From Rhizobium sp. L51/94 (GTDB lineage: Bacteria; Pseudomonadota; Alphaproteobacteria; Rhizobiales; Rhizobiaceae), in contig NZ_CP072141.1 of assembly GCF_019355555.1 (NCBI RefSeq), forward strand, positions 2,970,001-3,034,000: DNA of 64,000 nt, in the 5' to 3' direction. A model generated the notes under the pieces. It was not told the origin of the DNA and made no database searches. It worked only from the letters and a program-made list of their open reading frames with translations. Positions 35,003 to 44,917 of the stretch are shown in pieces; the first letter of the stretch is position 1, and each line of letters opens with the position of its first letter. The translations under genes were made by a program, and so were the position numbers.

Positions 35003-35911
35003 CTATTCGGCGGCGATGGGCCCGCGCATGCCTTCGACGTCGCGCAGCGGCGACAGGCCGTAGAGACGGCTGTATTCGCGGCTGAATTGCGACGGGCTCT
35101 GGTAGCCGACACGGTGGCCGGCGGTGCCGACATCGAGCCGCTCGATCAGCATCAGCCGCCGGGCCTCGTGCAGCCGCAGCTGCTTCTGGTACTGCACCGG
35201 CGTCATCGCTGTGATTGCCTTGAAATGATGGTGAAAGGAGGAAACGCTCATGTTGACGTGCTCGGCCAACTCCTCGATGCGCAGCGGACGAGCGAAATTC
35301 TCCCTCAGCCAGGCAACGGCGCGGGCAATGCGGTGGCCATGATTGTCGGCGACGGCGATGTTGATGAGTTGTCCACCCGCTGGTCCCGTCAGGATGCGGT
35401 AGAGGATCTCCTGCTCGAGCAGCGGCGCCATCGCCGGGATGTCACTCGGATTATCGAGCAAGCGGAGCAGCCGCACGGCAGCATCGAGCAATTCGGGCGT
35501 CGCGATGTTGACCATCATTCCGCGTTGGCCGACAGCAGGTTCGGCCGGTCGCTGGATATCCGTCCGGCTGAGCAAGTCGAGCAGCTTCTCGGGGCTGATG
35601 GCAAGCGTTATGCAGAAGTGCGGGACTTCCGGACTGGCCTCGACGACGCGCCAGGCGACAGGGAGATCGAGCGACGTCAGGAGATAGTCGCCGGCGCCGT
35701 AATTAATGGTGTCGGTTCCGAGCTGCAGGCTTTTCGCCCCTTGGATGACCATCGCGAAGCACGGCCGATAGCTGGCGTGGCAGGGTGCGCTCGGCATCGA
35801 GCGACGGCTTATCCCGAGCCCTTCGATCGCTGTCTTGAACTCTCCTTCGCCGGGCGCAAAGCGGGCGGCGATCGATGCGATTTCATGATGGGGATTGAAC
35901 ATCAGTGTCAT
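35003..35911 (-). CDS. AraC-family transcriptional regulator
   Basis: A 302-residue regulator of the AraC_N type: an N-terminal cupin-like domain (CFAMVIQGAKSLQLG, YLLTSLDLPV) and two C-terminal helix-turn-helix motifs (LRIEELAEHVNMSVSSFHHHF and GTAGHRVGYQSPSQFSREY). Such regulators often control the adjacent oxidoreductase, here the divergent alcohol dehydrogenase. Start ATG 35911 (an upstream TTG at 35914 and a later ATG at 35902 are alternatives). Confidence 0.9.
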   Translation of the reverse strand: MTLMFNPHHEIASIAARFAPGEGEFKTAIEGLGISRRSMPSAPCHASYRPCFAMVIQGAKSLQLGTDTINYGAGDYLLTSLDLPVAWRVVEASPEVPHFCITLAISPEKLLDLLSRTDIQRPAEPAVGQRGMMVNIATPELLDAAVRLLRLLDNPSDIPAMAPLLEQEILYRILTGPAGGQLINIAVADNHGHRIARAVAWLRENFARPLRIEELAEHVNMSVSSFHHHFKAITAMTPVQYQKQLRLHEARRLMLIERLDVGTAGHRVGYQSPSQFSREYSRLYGLSPLRDVEGMRGPIAAE

Positions 35912-36107
35912 CAAGGCACTCTTAATCGGGGGTGCAGGGGGAGCAAGCTACCGTTCCTATGTAGGCGAAATCCCTAGCCCGGCAAATAGGCAGCGTTCAC
36001 ACTTTTGCAGGATCGGGCAAAAACCTGAGAGGATCGCTCTAACGCCGGTGACAGGAAACGCGGCATAAGGGATCATCACCTTGCAGCCCCCAAAGAAGGA
36101 ATATCCC

Positions 36108-37154
36108 ATGCCAATCGCAAAAGGCTATGCCGCAACGGACGCGTCCAAACCCCTCACCCCTTTCACATTCGAACGGCGCGAGCCGAATGCCGACGACGTC
36201 GTCATCGACATCAAGTTTGCCGGCATCTGCCATTCCGACATCCACACCGTTCGCAACGAGTGGAAGAACGCCGTATACCCGATCGTTCCCGGCCATGAGA
36301 TTGCCGGCATCGTGTCCGCCGTCGGCGCCAACGTCACCAAGTTCAAGGTCGGCGACCATGTCGGTGTCGGCTGCTTCGTCGATAGCTGCGTCGGCTGCGC
36401 CAACCGCGATGTAGACAACGAGCAGTACATGCCCGGCCTTGTACAGACCTACAACAGCGTCGAAGCCGACGGCAAGACGCCGACCCAGGGCGGCTATTCG
36501 GACTCGATCGTCGTCAAGGAAGGCTATGTCCTCTCGATCCCGGACAATCTTCCGCTCGACGGCGCCGCCCCCCTGCTCTGCGCCGGCATCACGCTCTATT
36601 CGCCGCTGCACCACTGGAAGGCCGGCCCCGGCAAGAAGGTTGCCATCGTCGGTATGGGCGGTCTCGGCCACATGGGCGTGAAGATCGGCGCCGCCATGGG
36701 TGCCGACATTACGGTCCTGTCGCAGGGCCTTTCGAAGAAGGAAGACGGCCTGCGACTCGGCGCCAAGGAATACTACGCCACGTCGGATGCCGAAACATTC
36801 ACAAAGCTGGCAGGCACCTTCGACCTGATCATCTGCACGGCCGGTGTCGCCATCGACTGGAACGCCTATCTTGGCCTGCTCAAGGTCAATGGCTCGATGG
36901 TCATCGTCGGCGCGCCTGAACATGCAATCCCGGTTCATGCCTTCTCGCTGATCCCGGGCCGCAAGAGCCTGTCGGGCTCGATGATCGGCTCGATCAAGGA
37001 AACGCAGGAAATGCTCGACTTCTGCGGCAAGCACAACATCGTCTCGGAGATCGAGAAGATCAACATCCAGGACGTCAACGAAGCCTATGAACGCGTTCTG
37101 AAGAGCGACGTGCGCTACCGCTTCGTCATCGACATCGCTTCGCTCGCAGCGTAA
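36108..37154 (+). CDS. NAD(P)-dependent alcohol dehydrogenase (YahK/cinnamyl type)
   Basis: A 348-residue zinc alcohol dehydrogenase of the YahK/cinnamyl group, reducing aldehydes. Catalytic zinc ligands are seen in GICHSD and GHEI, and the cofactor motif is [12 protein letters not shown]. The structural zinc lobe keeps only two of the four cysteines (DSCVGC, then Arg and Met where YahK has Cys), so it may be zinc-free. ATG 36108 follows AAGGA. It diverges from the AraC regulator, and a terminator follows it. Confidence 0.9.
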   Translation: MPIAKGYAATDASKPLTPFTFERREPNADDVVIDIKFAGICHSDIHTVRNEWKNAVYPIVPGHEIAGIVSAVGANVTKFKVGDHVGVGCFVDSCVGCANRDVDNEQYMPGLVQTYNSVEADGKTPTQGGYSDSIVVKEGYVLSIPDNLPLDGAAPLLCAGITLYSPLHHWKAGPGKKVAIVGMGGLGHMGVKIGAAMGADITVLSQGLSKKEDGLRLGAKEYYATSDAETFTKLAGTFDLIICTAGVAIDWNAYLGLLKVNGSMVIVGAPEHAIPVHAFSLIPGRKSLSGSMIGSIKETQEMLDFCGKHNIVSEIEKINIQDVNEAYERVLKSDVRYRFVIDIASLAA

Positions 37155-37177
37155 GTCGAAATCATCCTGAAGACATC

Positions 37178-37204
37178 AAGGGCGGCCCTCGCGGGTCGCC
37201 CTTT
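37178..37204 (+). terminator. Terminator of the alcohol dehydrogenase gene
   Basis: A 10-bp stem with one G-T pair (AGGGCGGCCC / GGGTCGCCCT) and a TCGC loop, followed by TTTT, 25 bases after the stop. It lies between convergent genes, and the stem may also slow transcription from the NADH dehydrogenase side, though no good T tract is present there. Confidence 0.8.
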
Positions 37205-37213
37205 TGCGTGGCC

Positions 37214-38476
37214 TCAATCCTCGCGCGGCGTTTCTTTCTGCGTGATCAGCCGTGCGCTGTGCTGGCGGCTGAGATAGATCCAGAGCCAGCTCCAGGCGAC
37301 GCTGAGCCGCGACCTCGTGCCGATGAGGAAATAGATGTGGGCGAGCCCCCATATCCACCAGGCGAGGCCGCCCTTCAGTTTGATCCATCCGAAATCGATG
37401 ATCGCCGCGCCCTTGCCGATCGTGGCAAGGTTTCCCTGGTGGTGGTAGCGAAAGGTGTCCGGCACGGTCTTGCCGGAAAGCCGCGCCTCGATCACCCTGG
37501 CGACAAATGCGCCCTGCTGCTTGGCGGCCGGCGCAACACCGGGCACAGGCGTCCCGTCTTCGCGAAGAACCGACGCCGTATCGCCGATCACGAAGATTGC
37601 GTCGTCGCCGGGTACCGTCAGGTTCTTTTCGACAACAACACGGCCAGCGCGGTCTGCCGGCACATCGAGCCAGGCCGCCGCGGGCGACGCCTGCACACCG
37701 GCTGCCCAGACGATCGTCCGGCACGGAATGAAGCTGTCGCCGATAACGACACCGTCGGCCGTGCAGGACGTCACGGCCTTGCCGGTGCGGATCTCGACGC
37801 CACTGCTCTGCAGCTTCCTGTGGGCGTAGGCCGACAGGTCATCGACGAAGGCCGAGAGAATGCGCGGCCCGGCCTCGACGAGAACGACCTTGGTCTTCGT
37901 GGTATCGATGCGGCGGAACTCCTTCGGAAGGGTATCGTGCGCCAGTTCGGCGATGATGCCTGCAAGTTCGACACCGGTCGGTCCTGCACCGACGATGACA
38001 AAGGTCAGCAGCGCCTCGCGGATCGCCGCGTCTTCTTCCATCTCGGCCCGCTCGAAGGCCAAAAGCAGCCGGCGGCGAATGGTCGTGGCATCCTCGAGCG
38101 TCTTCAGGCCGGGTGCGACCGGCTCCCATTCGTTATGGCCGAAATAGGCGTGCGTGGCACCGGTCGCCAGCACCAGCGTATCGTAGCCAACGATGTCGCC
38201 GTTGGTAAGCGCCACGGTCTTTGCCTGCCTGTCGATGCCCTCGACTTCGGCAAGCAGCGTCGTGACATCGGGCCGCTCGCGATAAAGGCTGCGGATCGGC
38301 CAGGCGATTTCTGAGGTCGACAGCAGTGTCGTTGCGACCTGATAGAGTAACGGCTGGAAGAGGTGGTGATTGCGCCGATCGATCAGCGTGATGCGGACGG
38401 GCGCCCGCCGGAGGTCGTTGACGATCTGCAATCCCGCAAAACCGCCGCCGACCACGACGACATGATGTTCCTGCAT
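37214..38476 (-). CDS. ndh: Type II NADH dehydrogenase
   Basis: A 420-residue flavoprotein. It moves electrons from NADH to the quinone pool without pumping protons. Motifs: VVVVGGGFAGLQIVNDL (FAD), FVIVGAGPTGVELAG (NADH), IFVIGDTA and the GVAPAAKQQG quinone-region stretch. A hydrophobic, Trp-rich C-terminus (LAWWIWGLAHIYFLIG, VAWSWLWIYL) anchors it to the membrane. Start ATG 38476. Convergent with the alcohol dehydrogenase gene. Confidence 0.92.
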   Translation of the reverse strand: MQEHHVVVVGGGFAGLQIVNDLRRAPVRITLIDRRNHHLFQPLLYQVATTLLSTSEIAWPIRSLYRERPDVTTLLAEVEGIDRQAKTVALTNGDIVGYDTLVLATGATHAYFGHNEWEPVAPGLKTLEDATTIRRRLLLAFERAEMEEDAAIREALLTFVIVGAGPTGVELAGIIAELAHDTLPKEFRRIDTTKTKVVLVEAGPRILSAFVDDLSAYAHRKLQSSGVEIRTGKAVTSCTADGVVIGDSFIPCRTIVWAAGVQASPAAAWLDVPADRAGRVVVEKNLTVPGDDAIFVIGDTASVLREDGTPVPGVAPAAKQQGAFVARVIEARLSGKTVPDTFRYHHQGNLATIGKGAAIIDFGWIKLKGGLAWWIWGLAHIYFLIGTRSRLSVAWSWLWIYLSRQHSARLITQKETPRED

Positions 38477-38713
38477 GACGATCCTTTCCTGTGCTCACCC
38501 TCCCTCACGTGAGCCTGTTCTCGACGGACATCAACCGCCGTTTACGCATGGCTCCGTTGCACATCTTCAAATCCGCCAGCCGTCGACCAGAGCTACCTTC
38601 CCGGAAGAACAGCAATTGCGGGCCAATCCTCCACGCTAATGTCGACACCAACGTCCGCGTGCATTAAGCGTTGGGAAGCCGACGCCTGCAGTGGCGACTG
38701 GAGGAACACAGTA

Positions 38714-39046
38714 TTGACCGTGTCGAAAAAAGATAATCCGGCTGCTGAAAAGACACTGGCCCAGCATATCCTGCCGACATCCGGCACCATGGTCGGTATC
38801 TGCACCACGCTGATCGGACTGGTGAAGGTTGTCGAGGGTCGTATCGGGCCAAGCCGGGTCGATGAATATGCAGGCTGCGCCTCGCTTCTCTTCCTCGTCA
38901 GCGCCATTACGTCCTACCTGTCGATCCGCTTTGCCAACCGGCTGAAGCTCAGCAGGACACTCGAGACCGTCGCCGACCAATGCTTCTTGTTCGGCCTGTT
39001 CGGCATCACCCTCATCGGCTTGTTGTTCGCCTATGAGGCGATCTGA
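38714..39046 (+). CDS. Hypothetical membrane protein, 110 aa
   Basis: A small membrane protein with three hydrophobic helices (about 22-38, 53-70 and 88-108). The best start is TTG 38714, preceded by GGAGG at 9-base spacing; the GTG at 38720 is an alternative. No family recognised. It ends 9 bases before the stop of the convergent Lrp gene, and codon use is normal. Function unknown. Confidence 0.65.
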   Translation: MTVSKKDNPAAEKTLAQHILPTSGTMVGICTTLIGLVKVVEGRIGPSRVDEYAGCASLLFLVSAITSYLSIRFANRLKLSRTLETVADQCFLFGLFGITLIGLLFAYEAI

Positions 39047-39055
39047 GCACCCCGC

Positions 39056-39520
39056 CTATACCGCATACCCAACGGGGATTGCCATTCCGCTTTTGAGTTC
39101 CTCCATCGAGATAGAAGCCGCTACGTCGAACAGTTCGACCCGGCGGACGATGGTCTTGTAGATCACGTCGTAATGCTCGACGCTCGGCAGCACGATCTTG
39201 AGGATATAGTCGTGGTTGCCCGTCAGCCGGTGCGCCTCGACGATCTCCGGTATGTCGGTGATAGCCCTCTTGAAGCGCTCGATCCATTCGTCGGCGTGAT
39301 GGGCGGTCTTGATCAGCGCGTAGACGGTGGTGGGCACGCCCATCTTGCGGCGGTCGAGCACGACGATCTGCCGGGCGATATGACCGCTGTCCTCCAGTCG
39401 CTGGATCCGGCGCGAACAGGCGGATACCGACAGAGCCACGGCATCGGCCAAGGCCGTGACCGATATTCCGGCATCGCCTTGCAAGATATCGAGCAATTTC
39501 CGGTCCCGTTCGTCCAGCAT
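39056..39520 (-). CDS. Lrp/AsnC-family transcriptional regulator
   Basis: A 154-residue Lrp-type regulator: an N-terminal helix-turn-helix (DRKLLDILQGDAGISVTALADAVALSVSAC) and the C-terminal RAM/ACT-like domain (YALIKTAHH, AHRLTGNHDYILKIVL). It senses an amino acid or related ligand. It diverges from a racemase gene across a 159-base region carrying two TTGC-CAA type palindromes, so the racemase is the likely target. Confidence 0.92.
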   Translation of the reverse strand: MLDERDRKLLDILQGDAGISVTALADAVALSVSACSRRIQRLEDSGHIARQIVVLDRRKMGVPTTVYALIKTAHHADEWIERFKRAITDIPEIVEAHRLTGNHDYILKIVLPSVEHYDVIYKTIVRRVELFDVAASISMEELKSGMAIPVGYAV

Positions 39521-39550
39521 CAGCGTCCCTCCTCACTATCACGCCATAAA

Positions 39551-39578
39551 TTTGCACAAATACGTCATATTGCGCAAT
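39551..39578. promoter_or_regulatory. Candidate Lrp operators between Lrp and the racemase
   Basis: The perfect palindrome ATTGCGCAAT (39569-39578) and a similar TTTGCACAAA (39551-39560) have centres 18 bases apart in the divergent intergenic region. Position and symmetry suit a Lrp-type dimer or octamer. Confidence 0.4.
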
Positions 39579-39679
39579 CTCATTACATTATTTTTGTAAA
39601 TCGAACGAAAAATGCAAATCACGCGCGGATGTTTCGAACGACAATGGTGACAACGGAATCACATGCGGAGACAAATTCT

Positions 39680-40399
39680 ATGCGCACCATTGGCCTGATC
39701 GGCGGCATGAGCTTCGAAAGTTCGGCGGTCTACTACCGTCTCGTCAACGAGATGGTCCGCGATGCACATGGCGGCCTGACCTCTGCCGAGGTTCTGATGC
39801 ATTCGGTCAATTTCGCCGATATCGTCGCCTTGCAGAAGGCCGGTCGCTGGACCGACGCCGCCAGACGACTCGGGGACGTCGCAGCTGGTCTGGAGCGCGC
39901 CGGTGCCGACTGCGTGCTGATCTGCACCAACACCATGCATCTGATTGCCGAGGAAGTGGCAGCCCGCATCTCCGTTCCGCTGGTCCATATCATCGATGAA
40001 ACCGCAAGCGCGCTCAAGGCAGCCGGTCGCAGGAGGCCGCTGTTGCTGGCCACCCGCTACACCATGGAACACGGGTTCTATGCCGACCGCATGGCCGAAC
40101 TCGGCGTCTCCGTCATGGTCCCGGACGTCGATGACCGCACGGCGGTGCACGACATCATCTTCGACGAACTCTGCGCCGGCAAAGTCCGCGATGAATCGCG
40201 TGTTAAACTGCTGGAGATCGTCGAACGGGCGAAGGCTGGTGGTGCGGACAGCGTCATCCTTGGCTGCACCGAGATTTGCCTCATTCTCGATGCTGAAAAA
40301 TTGCCGCTGCCCGGTTTCGACAGCACGACGATCCACGCACAGGCAGCCGTACATTTCGCCTTAGCCCCGCTGGCCAATATCGACGCCGAAGCTGCCTGA
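39680..40399 (+). CDS. Aspartate/glutamate racemase-family protein
   Basis: A 239-residue amino-acid racemase of the Asp/Glu family, using two cysteines as acid and base: Cys in LICTNTMHL (first half) and LGCTEICLIL (second half). N-terminus TIGLIGGMSFESSAVYY is typical. ATG 39680 has GGAG at 10-base spacing; an earlier in-frame start is less likely. It probably interconverts aspartate or glutamate enantiomers and is likely controlled by the divergent Lrp regulator. Confidence 0.92.
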   Translation: MRTIGLIGGMSFESSAVYYRLVNEMVRDAHGGLTSAEVLMHSVNFADIVALQKAGRWTDAARRLGDVAAGLERAGADCVLICTNTMHLIAEEVAARISVPLVHIIDETASALKAAGRRRPLLLATRYTMEHGFYADRMAELGVSVMVPDVDDRTAVHDIIFDELCAGKVRDESRVKLLEIVERAKAGGADSVILGCTEICLILDAEKLPLPGFDSTTIHAQAAVHFALAPLANIDAEAA

Positions 40400-40431
40400 A
40401 ACACCTCAGAACGTCAGAACTGGCGCACGCC

Positions 40432-40851
40432 TCAGGCGCCGGGCTCGTCGAACCTGCGCCGCGCCGCCCGGACGTTATCGTGATTGGCTTCCGCCCAGTT
40501 CAGCAAGTGCGACAGGGGCTCGTAGAGCGAGCGCCCGAGTTCGGTCATCCGGTATTCGACACTCGGCGGCTTTGTCGGAAAGACCTCGCGTTCAACATAA
40601 CCGTCGCGCTGCAGGTCGCGCAGCGTCTGGGTGAGCATCCGTTGCGAGATATCAGGCACGGCGCGCTTGAGTTCGCCGAAGCGATAGGGACGCTGCGATA
40701 GCGCGTCGACAAGCAGCGTCGACCACTTTCCATGGATTTGCTGCATCACGTCCCGGATGGGGCAATTGCTCGGATCAAGTTTGGCGACATCGAACACCCG
40801 GCCATTCCCGGCCATGTCCTTGTTGCGCAGATTGACGACGGTGCCGCTCAT
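40432..40851 (-). CDS. HxlR-family transcriptional regulator
   Basis: A 139-residue HxlR-type winged helix: [22 protein letters not shown] with the conserved Cys, then [24 protein letters not shown] and the wing [18 protein letters not shown]. HxlR proteins sense formaldehyde, quinones or thiol stress through Cys. Start ATG 40851; it diverges from a quinone oxidoreductase gene, the same arrangement as ytfH-ytfG in E. coli, so it likely regulates it. Confidence 0.93.
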   Translation of the reverse strand: MSGTVVNLRNKDMAGNGRVFDVAKLDPSNCPIRDVMQQIHGKWSTLLVDALSQRPYRFGELKRAVPDISQRMLTQTLRDLQRDGYVEREVFPTKPPSVEYRMTELGRSLYEPLSHLLNWAEANHDNVRAARRRFDEPGA

Positions 40852-40990
40852 GGCAGTTCCCTTTTGGTAACCTACGGCAGAAAAACTGCCTCCTTTACAG
40901 AACTCTCTCAATTCCTATTGTAGCGCAAGTCTCTTTTTGAGACTGCAATGCCGGTCGTGGAGCCGGTTGCCAGGAACAGAGGAAAATCCC

Positions 40991-41872
40991 ATGACCCTTC
41001 TCGTCACCGGCGCTGCCGGCAAGCTCGGCCAGAGCGTCGTCCATCACCTGCTCGAAACCTACAAGGTCGCTCCCGGCGATATCGTCGCCGCGACCCGCAG
41101 CCCGGAAAAGCTCGGCACACTTGCAGCCAAGGGCGTCGTCACCCGCAAGGCGGATTTCGACGATGCGGCAGGCCTCGTATCGGCCTTTGCGGGCATCGAC
41201 CGCCTGCTGATCATCAGCACGGATTCGCTCGATACTCCCGGCAAGCGCCTGGCTCAGCACAAGGCTGCCATCGAGGCTGCCAAGGCCGCCGGCGTCAAGC
41301 ACATCCTCTACACCTCGATGCCAAACCCCGACAAATCGCTGGTGACCTTCGCCCCCGATCATCTCGGCACCGAAAATGCCATCAAGGCCAGCGGTATCGG
41401 CTACACCATCCTGCGCGACGCCTGGTACCTAGATAATTTCATGATGTCCCTGCCGCACAATCTGCAGGGCGGAAAGTGGTACACCGCGACATCAGGCGGC
41501 AAGGCGCCCTACATTTCCCGCGAAGACTGCGCGCTGGCCATTGCCGCAGCCCTTGCTTCCAGCGATACGGAAAGCAAGACATACACGCTGACGGGCTCTA
41601 CTTCCTATTCGATCACGGATGTCGCCTCGACGGTCTCTGCCATCACCGGTCGCCCGCTAGAGGTCATTGACGTCACCGACGAACAGCTTGCCGCCGGTAT
41701 GGCCGGCGCCGGCCTGCCGCCATTCCTGGTCGACATGCTGGTATCTGCCGACGCAAACATACGCGCCGGAAACTTCGACAGCCTGACCGCCGATTTCACG
41801 ACACTGACCGGCAAGGTTCCGCAGACGTTGAGAAGTTTCTTTGAAGAACGAAAGGCTGAATTGGCAGCGTAA
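40991..41872 (+). CDS. qorB: NAD(P)H:quinone oxidoreductase-like SDR (NmrA/YtfG)
   Basis: A 293-residue atypical SDR of the NmrA group, closest in layout to YtfG/QorB. It starts MTLLVTGAAGKLGQSVVHHL with the dinucleotide motif, contains TSMPNPDKS and the ILRDAWYLDNF stretch typical of this group, and probably reduces quinones with NAD(P)H. Start ATG 40991. It is divergent from HxlR, which supports a quinone-responsive pair. Confidence 0.85.
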   Translation: MTLLVTGAAGKLGQSVVHHLLETYKVAPGDIVAATRSPEKLGTLAAKGVVTRKADFDDAAGLVSAFAGIDRLLIISTDSLDTPGKRLAQHKAAIEAAKAAGVKHILYTSMPNPDKSLVTFAPDHLGTENAIKASGIGYTILRDAWYLDNFMMSLPHNLQGGKWYTATSGGKAPYISREDCALAIAAALASSDTESKTYTLTGSTSYSITDVASTVSAITGRPLEVIDVTDEQLAAGMAGAGLPPFLVDMLVSADANIRAGNFDSLTADFTTLTGKVPQTLRSFFEERKAELAA

Positions 41873-41891
41873 GCCCAAGGCCGCTAACCTG

Positions 41892-41913
41892 ATCTCCCCC
41901 ATCCGGGGGAGAT
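41892..41913. terminator. Perfect stem-loop between convergent genes
   Basis: ATCTCCCCC (41892-41900) and GGGGGAGAT (41905-41913) form a perfect 9-bp stem with an ATCC loop, between the ends of qorB and pdxJ. There is no T tract, so it is a terminator or 3' end structure by position only. Confidence 0.45.
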
Positions 41914-41927
41914 TGGGCGACGGTGGC

Positions 41928-42680
41928 CTAAACCACCTGCCCGCACGCCCGGCGAAACCGGCGAACGGTCTCCGCCATGCCGAACTCCAGGGCATCGGCG
42001 GTGAGTGCATGACCGATCGATGCCTCGGCAAGCTGCGGGATACGCTTGATCAGGTCCGGCAGGTTGGCGACCGTCAGATCGTGACCGGCATTGATGCCCA
42101 TCCCCAGCGCGATGGCTGCATCCGCCGTCTTGCCAAGACCCGCAAGCACGGCAGCCGCCCGCTCCGGCGAATTATGACATCCACCGTATGGACCGGTGTA
42201 AAGCTCGATCCGGTCGGCACCGACAGTCTTGGCAATCGCTACTGCCTCGGGATCGCCGTCGCCGTCGGCAAACAGCGAGACGCGGCAGCCCAGTTTCTTG
42301 TAGGGCGCGATGACATCGGCAAGAAACGCCTGGTGCTTGCGGAAATCCCAGCCATGGTCCGACGTCGCCTGCGACGGATGATCCGGCACCAGCGTCACCT
42401 GCTCCGGCTCGACACCGGCACAGAGATCGAAGAATTCCGGCGTCGGATAGCCCTCGATATTGAATTCTGCCTCAGGGAACTCGTCGTCGATCAGCGCCCG
42501 GATGACCGGGAGGTCCGAAAATCGCACATGTCGTTGATCAGGACGCGGATGCACCGTCAACCCGCTGGCGCCGGCTTGCAGCGCGATGCGCCCGAGCGCC
42601 GCAAGGCTCGGCCAGGGAAGGTCGCGGCGGTTGCGAAGCATGGCGATTGCATTGACATTCACGGAGAGCTTGGTGGGCAT
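41928..42680 (-). CDS. pdxJ: Pyridoxine 5'-phosphate synthase
   Basis: A 250-residue TIM-barrel enzyme that joins 3-amino-1-hydroxyacetone 1-phosphate and deoxyxylulose 5-phosphate to form pyridoxine 5'-phosphate (vitamin B6). Motifs: [27 protein letters not shown] with the conserved His-Pro-Arg-Asp, FNIEGYP and IELYTGPY. The start ATG 42680 (MPTKLSVN) fits the family. Convergent with qorB. Confidence 0.96.
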   Translation of the reverse strand: MPTKLSVNVNAIAMLRNRRDLPWPSLAALGRIALQAGASGLTVHPRPDQRHVRFSDLPVIRALIDDEFPEAEFNIEGYPTPEFFDLCAGVEPEQVTLVPDHPSQATSDHGWDFRKHQAFLADVIAPYKKLGCRVSLFADGDGDPEAVAIAKTVGADRIELYTGPYGGCHNSPERAAAVLAGLGKTADAAIALGMGINAGHDLTVANLPDLIKRIPQLAEASIGHALTADALEFGMAETVRRFRRACGQVV

Positions 42681-42794
42681 CGTCGATATCCAGTTCACGA
42701 GCAACGTGCCTGCGCTTTTAATCCGATCGTCTCGTCAACGCCAATGACATTCGCATGTGCAAGCCATGCAAAAGATTGATGCAACCGGCAGACC

Positions 42795-43922
42795 TCAGCG
42801 AACGATGGTCAGCGTCTCGGCAGCGCGGGTGATCGCCGTGTAGAGCCATCGTTCGCGCGTGTCGCGAAAGGCCCAGCTCTCGTCGAACAGCACAACCTTG
42901 TTCCACTGCGAGCCCTGCGCCTTGTGCACCGTCAAGGCATACCCGAAGTCGAACTCGTCATAGCGTTTGCGGGTGGTCCACGGGATTTCGCCCTGAACAT
43001 CCTCGAAGGCCGTCTTCAGCACCTTGATCTTGGCCGCACCGCGATCCATGTCGTCGTCTTCGGGACGGATCAGAAGGTTGATGCCGGGCTTGGTGGTCTC
43101 TTTGGACGAGGTCATGACCTGCCAGAGCGAGCCGTTCAGCAGCCCCTTAGCCGGATCGTTACGGAGGCAGACGAGCTTGTCGCCAGACTGCGGATATTCT
43201 GTATTGAAGCCCTTCAGCTCGCGAAGGCGCTGGTTGTAGCGCTTGCGTGTCTTGTTGGTGCCGACGAGCACCTGATCGGCCTCGAGCACCAGCGGCTGCG
43301 TGACCTCGCCCTTGGAGATGACCTGCACGGTCCCGTAGTCACCGTGCATGATCTCCTTGCCTTCGCGCACCTGCATGGCGAGCTGGATGATCGGGTTGTC
43401 GCGAGCCTGGCGGTGGATATCGGTCAGCAGGTAGTCCGGCTCTTCATTGGTGAAAAACCCACCCCCGGTGATCGGCGGAAGCTGGCCCGGATCGCCGAGC
43501 ACAAGGATCGGCGTGCCGAAACTCATCAGATCCTTGCCGAGCGCCTCGTCGACCATCGAGCACTCGTCGACGACGATCAGCGCAGCCTTCGACACCGGGC
43601 TCTGCCGGTTGACGGTAAACATCGGCGTCATCGAGCTTTTGCCGGTTTCCTCATCCTCGACGGACTCCTCGCCGCGCGGACGATAGATCAGCGAATGGAT
43701 GGTTCGGGCATTGGTGGCGCCGCGCGACCGCAGCACCTGGGCAGCCTTGCCGGTGAAGGCGGCAAACAGCACCTCCCCATCGACATTCTCGGCGAAATGG
43801 CGGGCAAGCGTCGTCTTGCCGGTTCCGGCATAGCCGAACAGGCGAAAAAGCGGCGACCGCCCGTCCTTCAGCCATTTGGAAACGGCCTTAAGCGCTTCAT
43901 CTTGTTGTGGCGCAAATTGCAT
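42795..43922 (-). CDS. ATP-dependent RecD-like DNA helicase
   Basis: A 375-residue superfamily 1B helicase: Walker A GYAGTGKTTLARH, Walker B VVDECSMV, the QARDNP region, and C-terminal motifs GYALTVHKAQGSQW and YTAITRAAETL. It resembles Dda/RecD-like helicases that unwind DNA 5' to 3' during repair or replication; it lacks the longer N-terminal region of RecD2. Start ATG 43922; earlier frame (44036) carries no such site. Confidence 0.88.
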   Translation of the reverse strand: MQFAPQQDEALKAVSKWLKDGRSPLFRLFGYAGTGKTTLARHFAENVDGEVLFAAFTGKAAQVLRSRGATNARTIHSLIYRPRGEESVEDEETGKSSMTPMFTVNRQSPVSKAALIVVDECSMVDEALGKDLMSFGTPILVLGDPGQLPPITGGGFFTNEEPDYLLTDIHRQARDNPIIQLAMQVREGKEIMHGDYGTVQVISKGEVTQPLVLEADQVLVGTNKTRKRYNQRLRELKGFNTEYPQSGDKLVCLRNDPAKGLLNGSLWQVMTSSKETTKPGINLLIRPEDDDMDRGAAKIKVLKTAFEDVQGEIPWTTRKRYDEFDFGYALTVHKAQGSQWNKVVLFDESWAFRDTRERWLYTAITRAAETLTIVR

Positions 43923-44043
43923 CGCCGGACTTGGCAGGATTCGCCCTTTGGAGGCAACCGGAAAAATCTGCGGATACCGGGAATAAGAGGCAGAGCTACC
44001 TTCTCCCACCCCCGCAACGCACGTGAGCCTCCCCAACGCTGCC

Positions 44044-44640
44044 TTACTTCAGCATCGGCCAGAGACTGAGCACGAGCAGAACCGCCATGGTAATATTAAA
44101 GCACTTCAGCCGCACCGGCACCGCCAGCCACTCGCGCAGCGCCGATCCGAAGCCGGCCCAGGTGGAGACCGTCGGGATATTGACGGCGGCAAAAACCAGT
44201 CCGACGATCGTCACGCTGACAAAATATCGGTCCGCATCGGTATAGGCAGCCATCGCGGTGACGGCCATGACCCAGGCCTTCGGATTAATCCACTGAAAGG
44301 CAGCGGCTGCCAAAAACGACATCGGCCGGGCGCCGCCTTCCCTTTCACCGAGGCTGCGCGACGAGCCGATCTTCCAGGCAATCCACAGCAGATAGGCCCC
44401 GCCGGCAAATTTCAGGGCGGTGTATACCACCGGGACCGTATGCAAGATGGCGCCAAGCCCAAGACCGACGCTCAAAAGCAGCGACAGAAAGCCGACACCT
44501 ATGCCGAACATGTGCGGGATCGTGCGCCGAAAGCCGAAATTTACCCCCGATGCGAACAGCATCATGTTGTTCGGCCCCGGTGTGATCGACGTGGTGAAGG
44601 CAAATAGAAGCAGGGCCAGCAACGTATCAGGCGGCATCAT
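44044..44640 (-). CDS. LysE-family amino acid exporter
   Basis: A 198-residue inner-membrane protein with six hydrophobic helices and the LysE/RhtB start (FAFTTSITPGPNNMMLFASG). It probably exports an amino acid or related metabolite. Two adjacent ATGs (44640 and 44637) follow GGGGAGACG; either may start translation. It is divergent from the aldo/keto reductase gene across 277 bases. Confidence 0.9.
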   Translation of the reverse strand: MMPPDTLLALLLFAFTTSITPGPNNMMLFASGVNFGFRRTIPHMFGIGVGFLSLLLSVGLGLGAILHTVPVVYTALKFAGGAYLLWIAWKIGSSRSLGEREGGARPMSFLAAAAFQWINPKAWVMAVTAMAAYTDADRYFVSVTIVGLVFAAVNIPTVSTWAGFGSALREWLAVPVRLKCFNITMAVLLVLSLWPMLK

Positions 44641-44917
44641 CGTCTCCCCGGCATGTCGCGTTTCCATCGCTCTGTGCAGGGCACGGAATATCCGTCCTCT
44701 GCGACGCGTGCATCCGATATGCACGCAATCCTCGTGATGTACGAGATGACAAATGTGACGGTGACAAAATAGCATCGGCAGCGCGTCCGTGGCTGACACC
44801 GACGACCGGGGTCACGACAGTGTTACCTTTAAAACTGTGGTGCGGAGCATACATCGCTTGGAGACAAGAAGCGTACTCTGTGAACCTCTTCCACGAACGA
44901 TACGAAAGGCGACAGCC

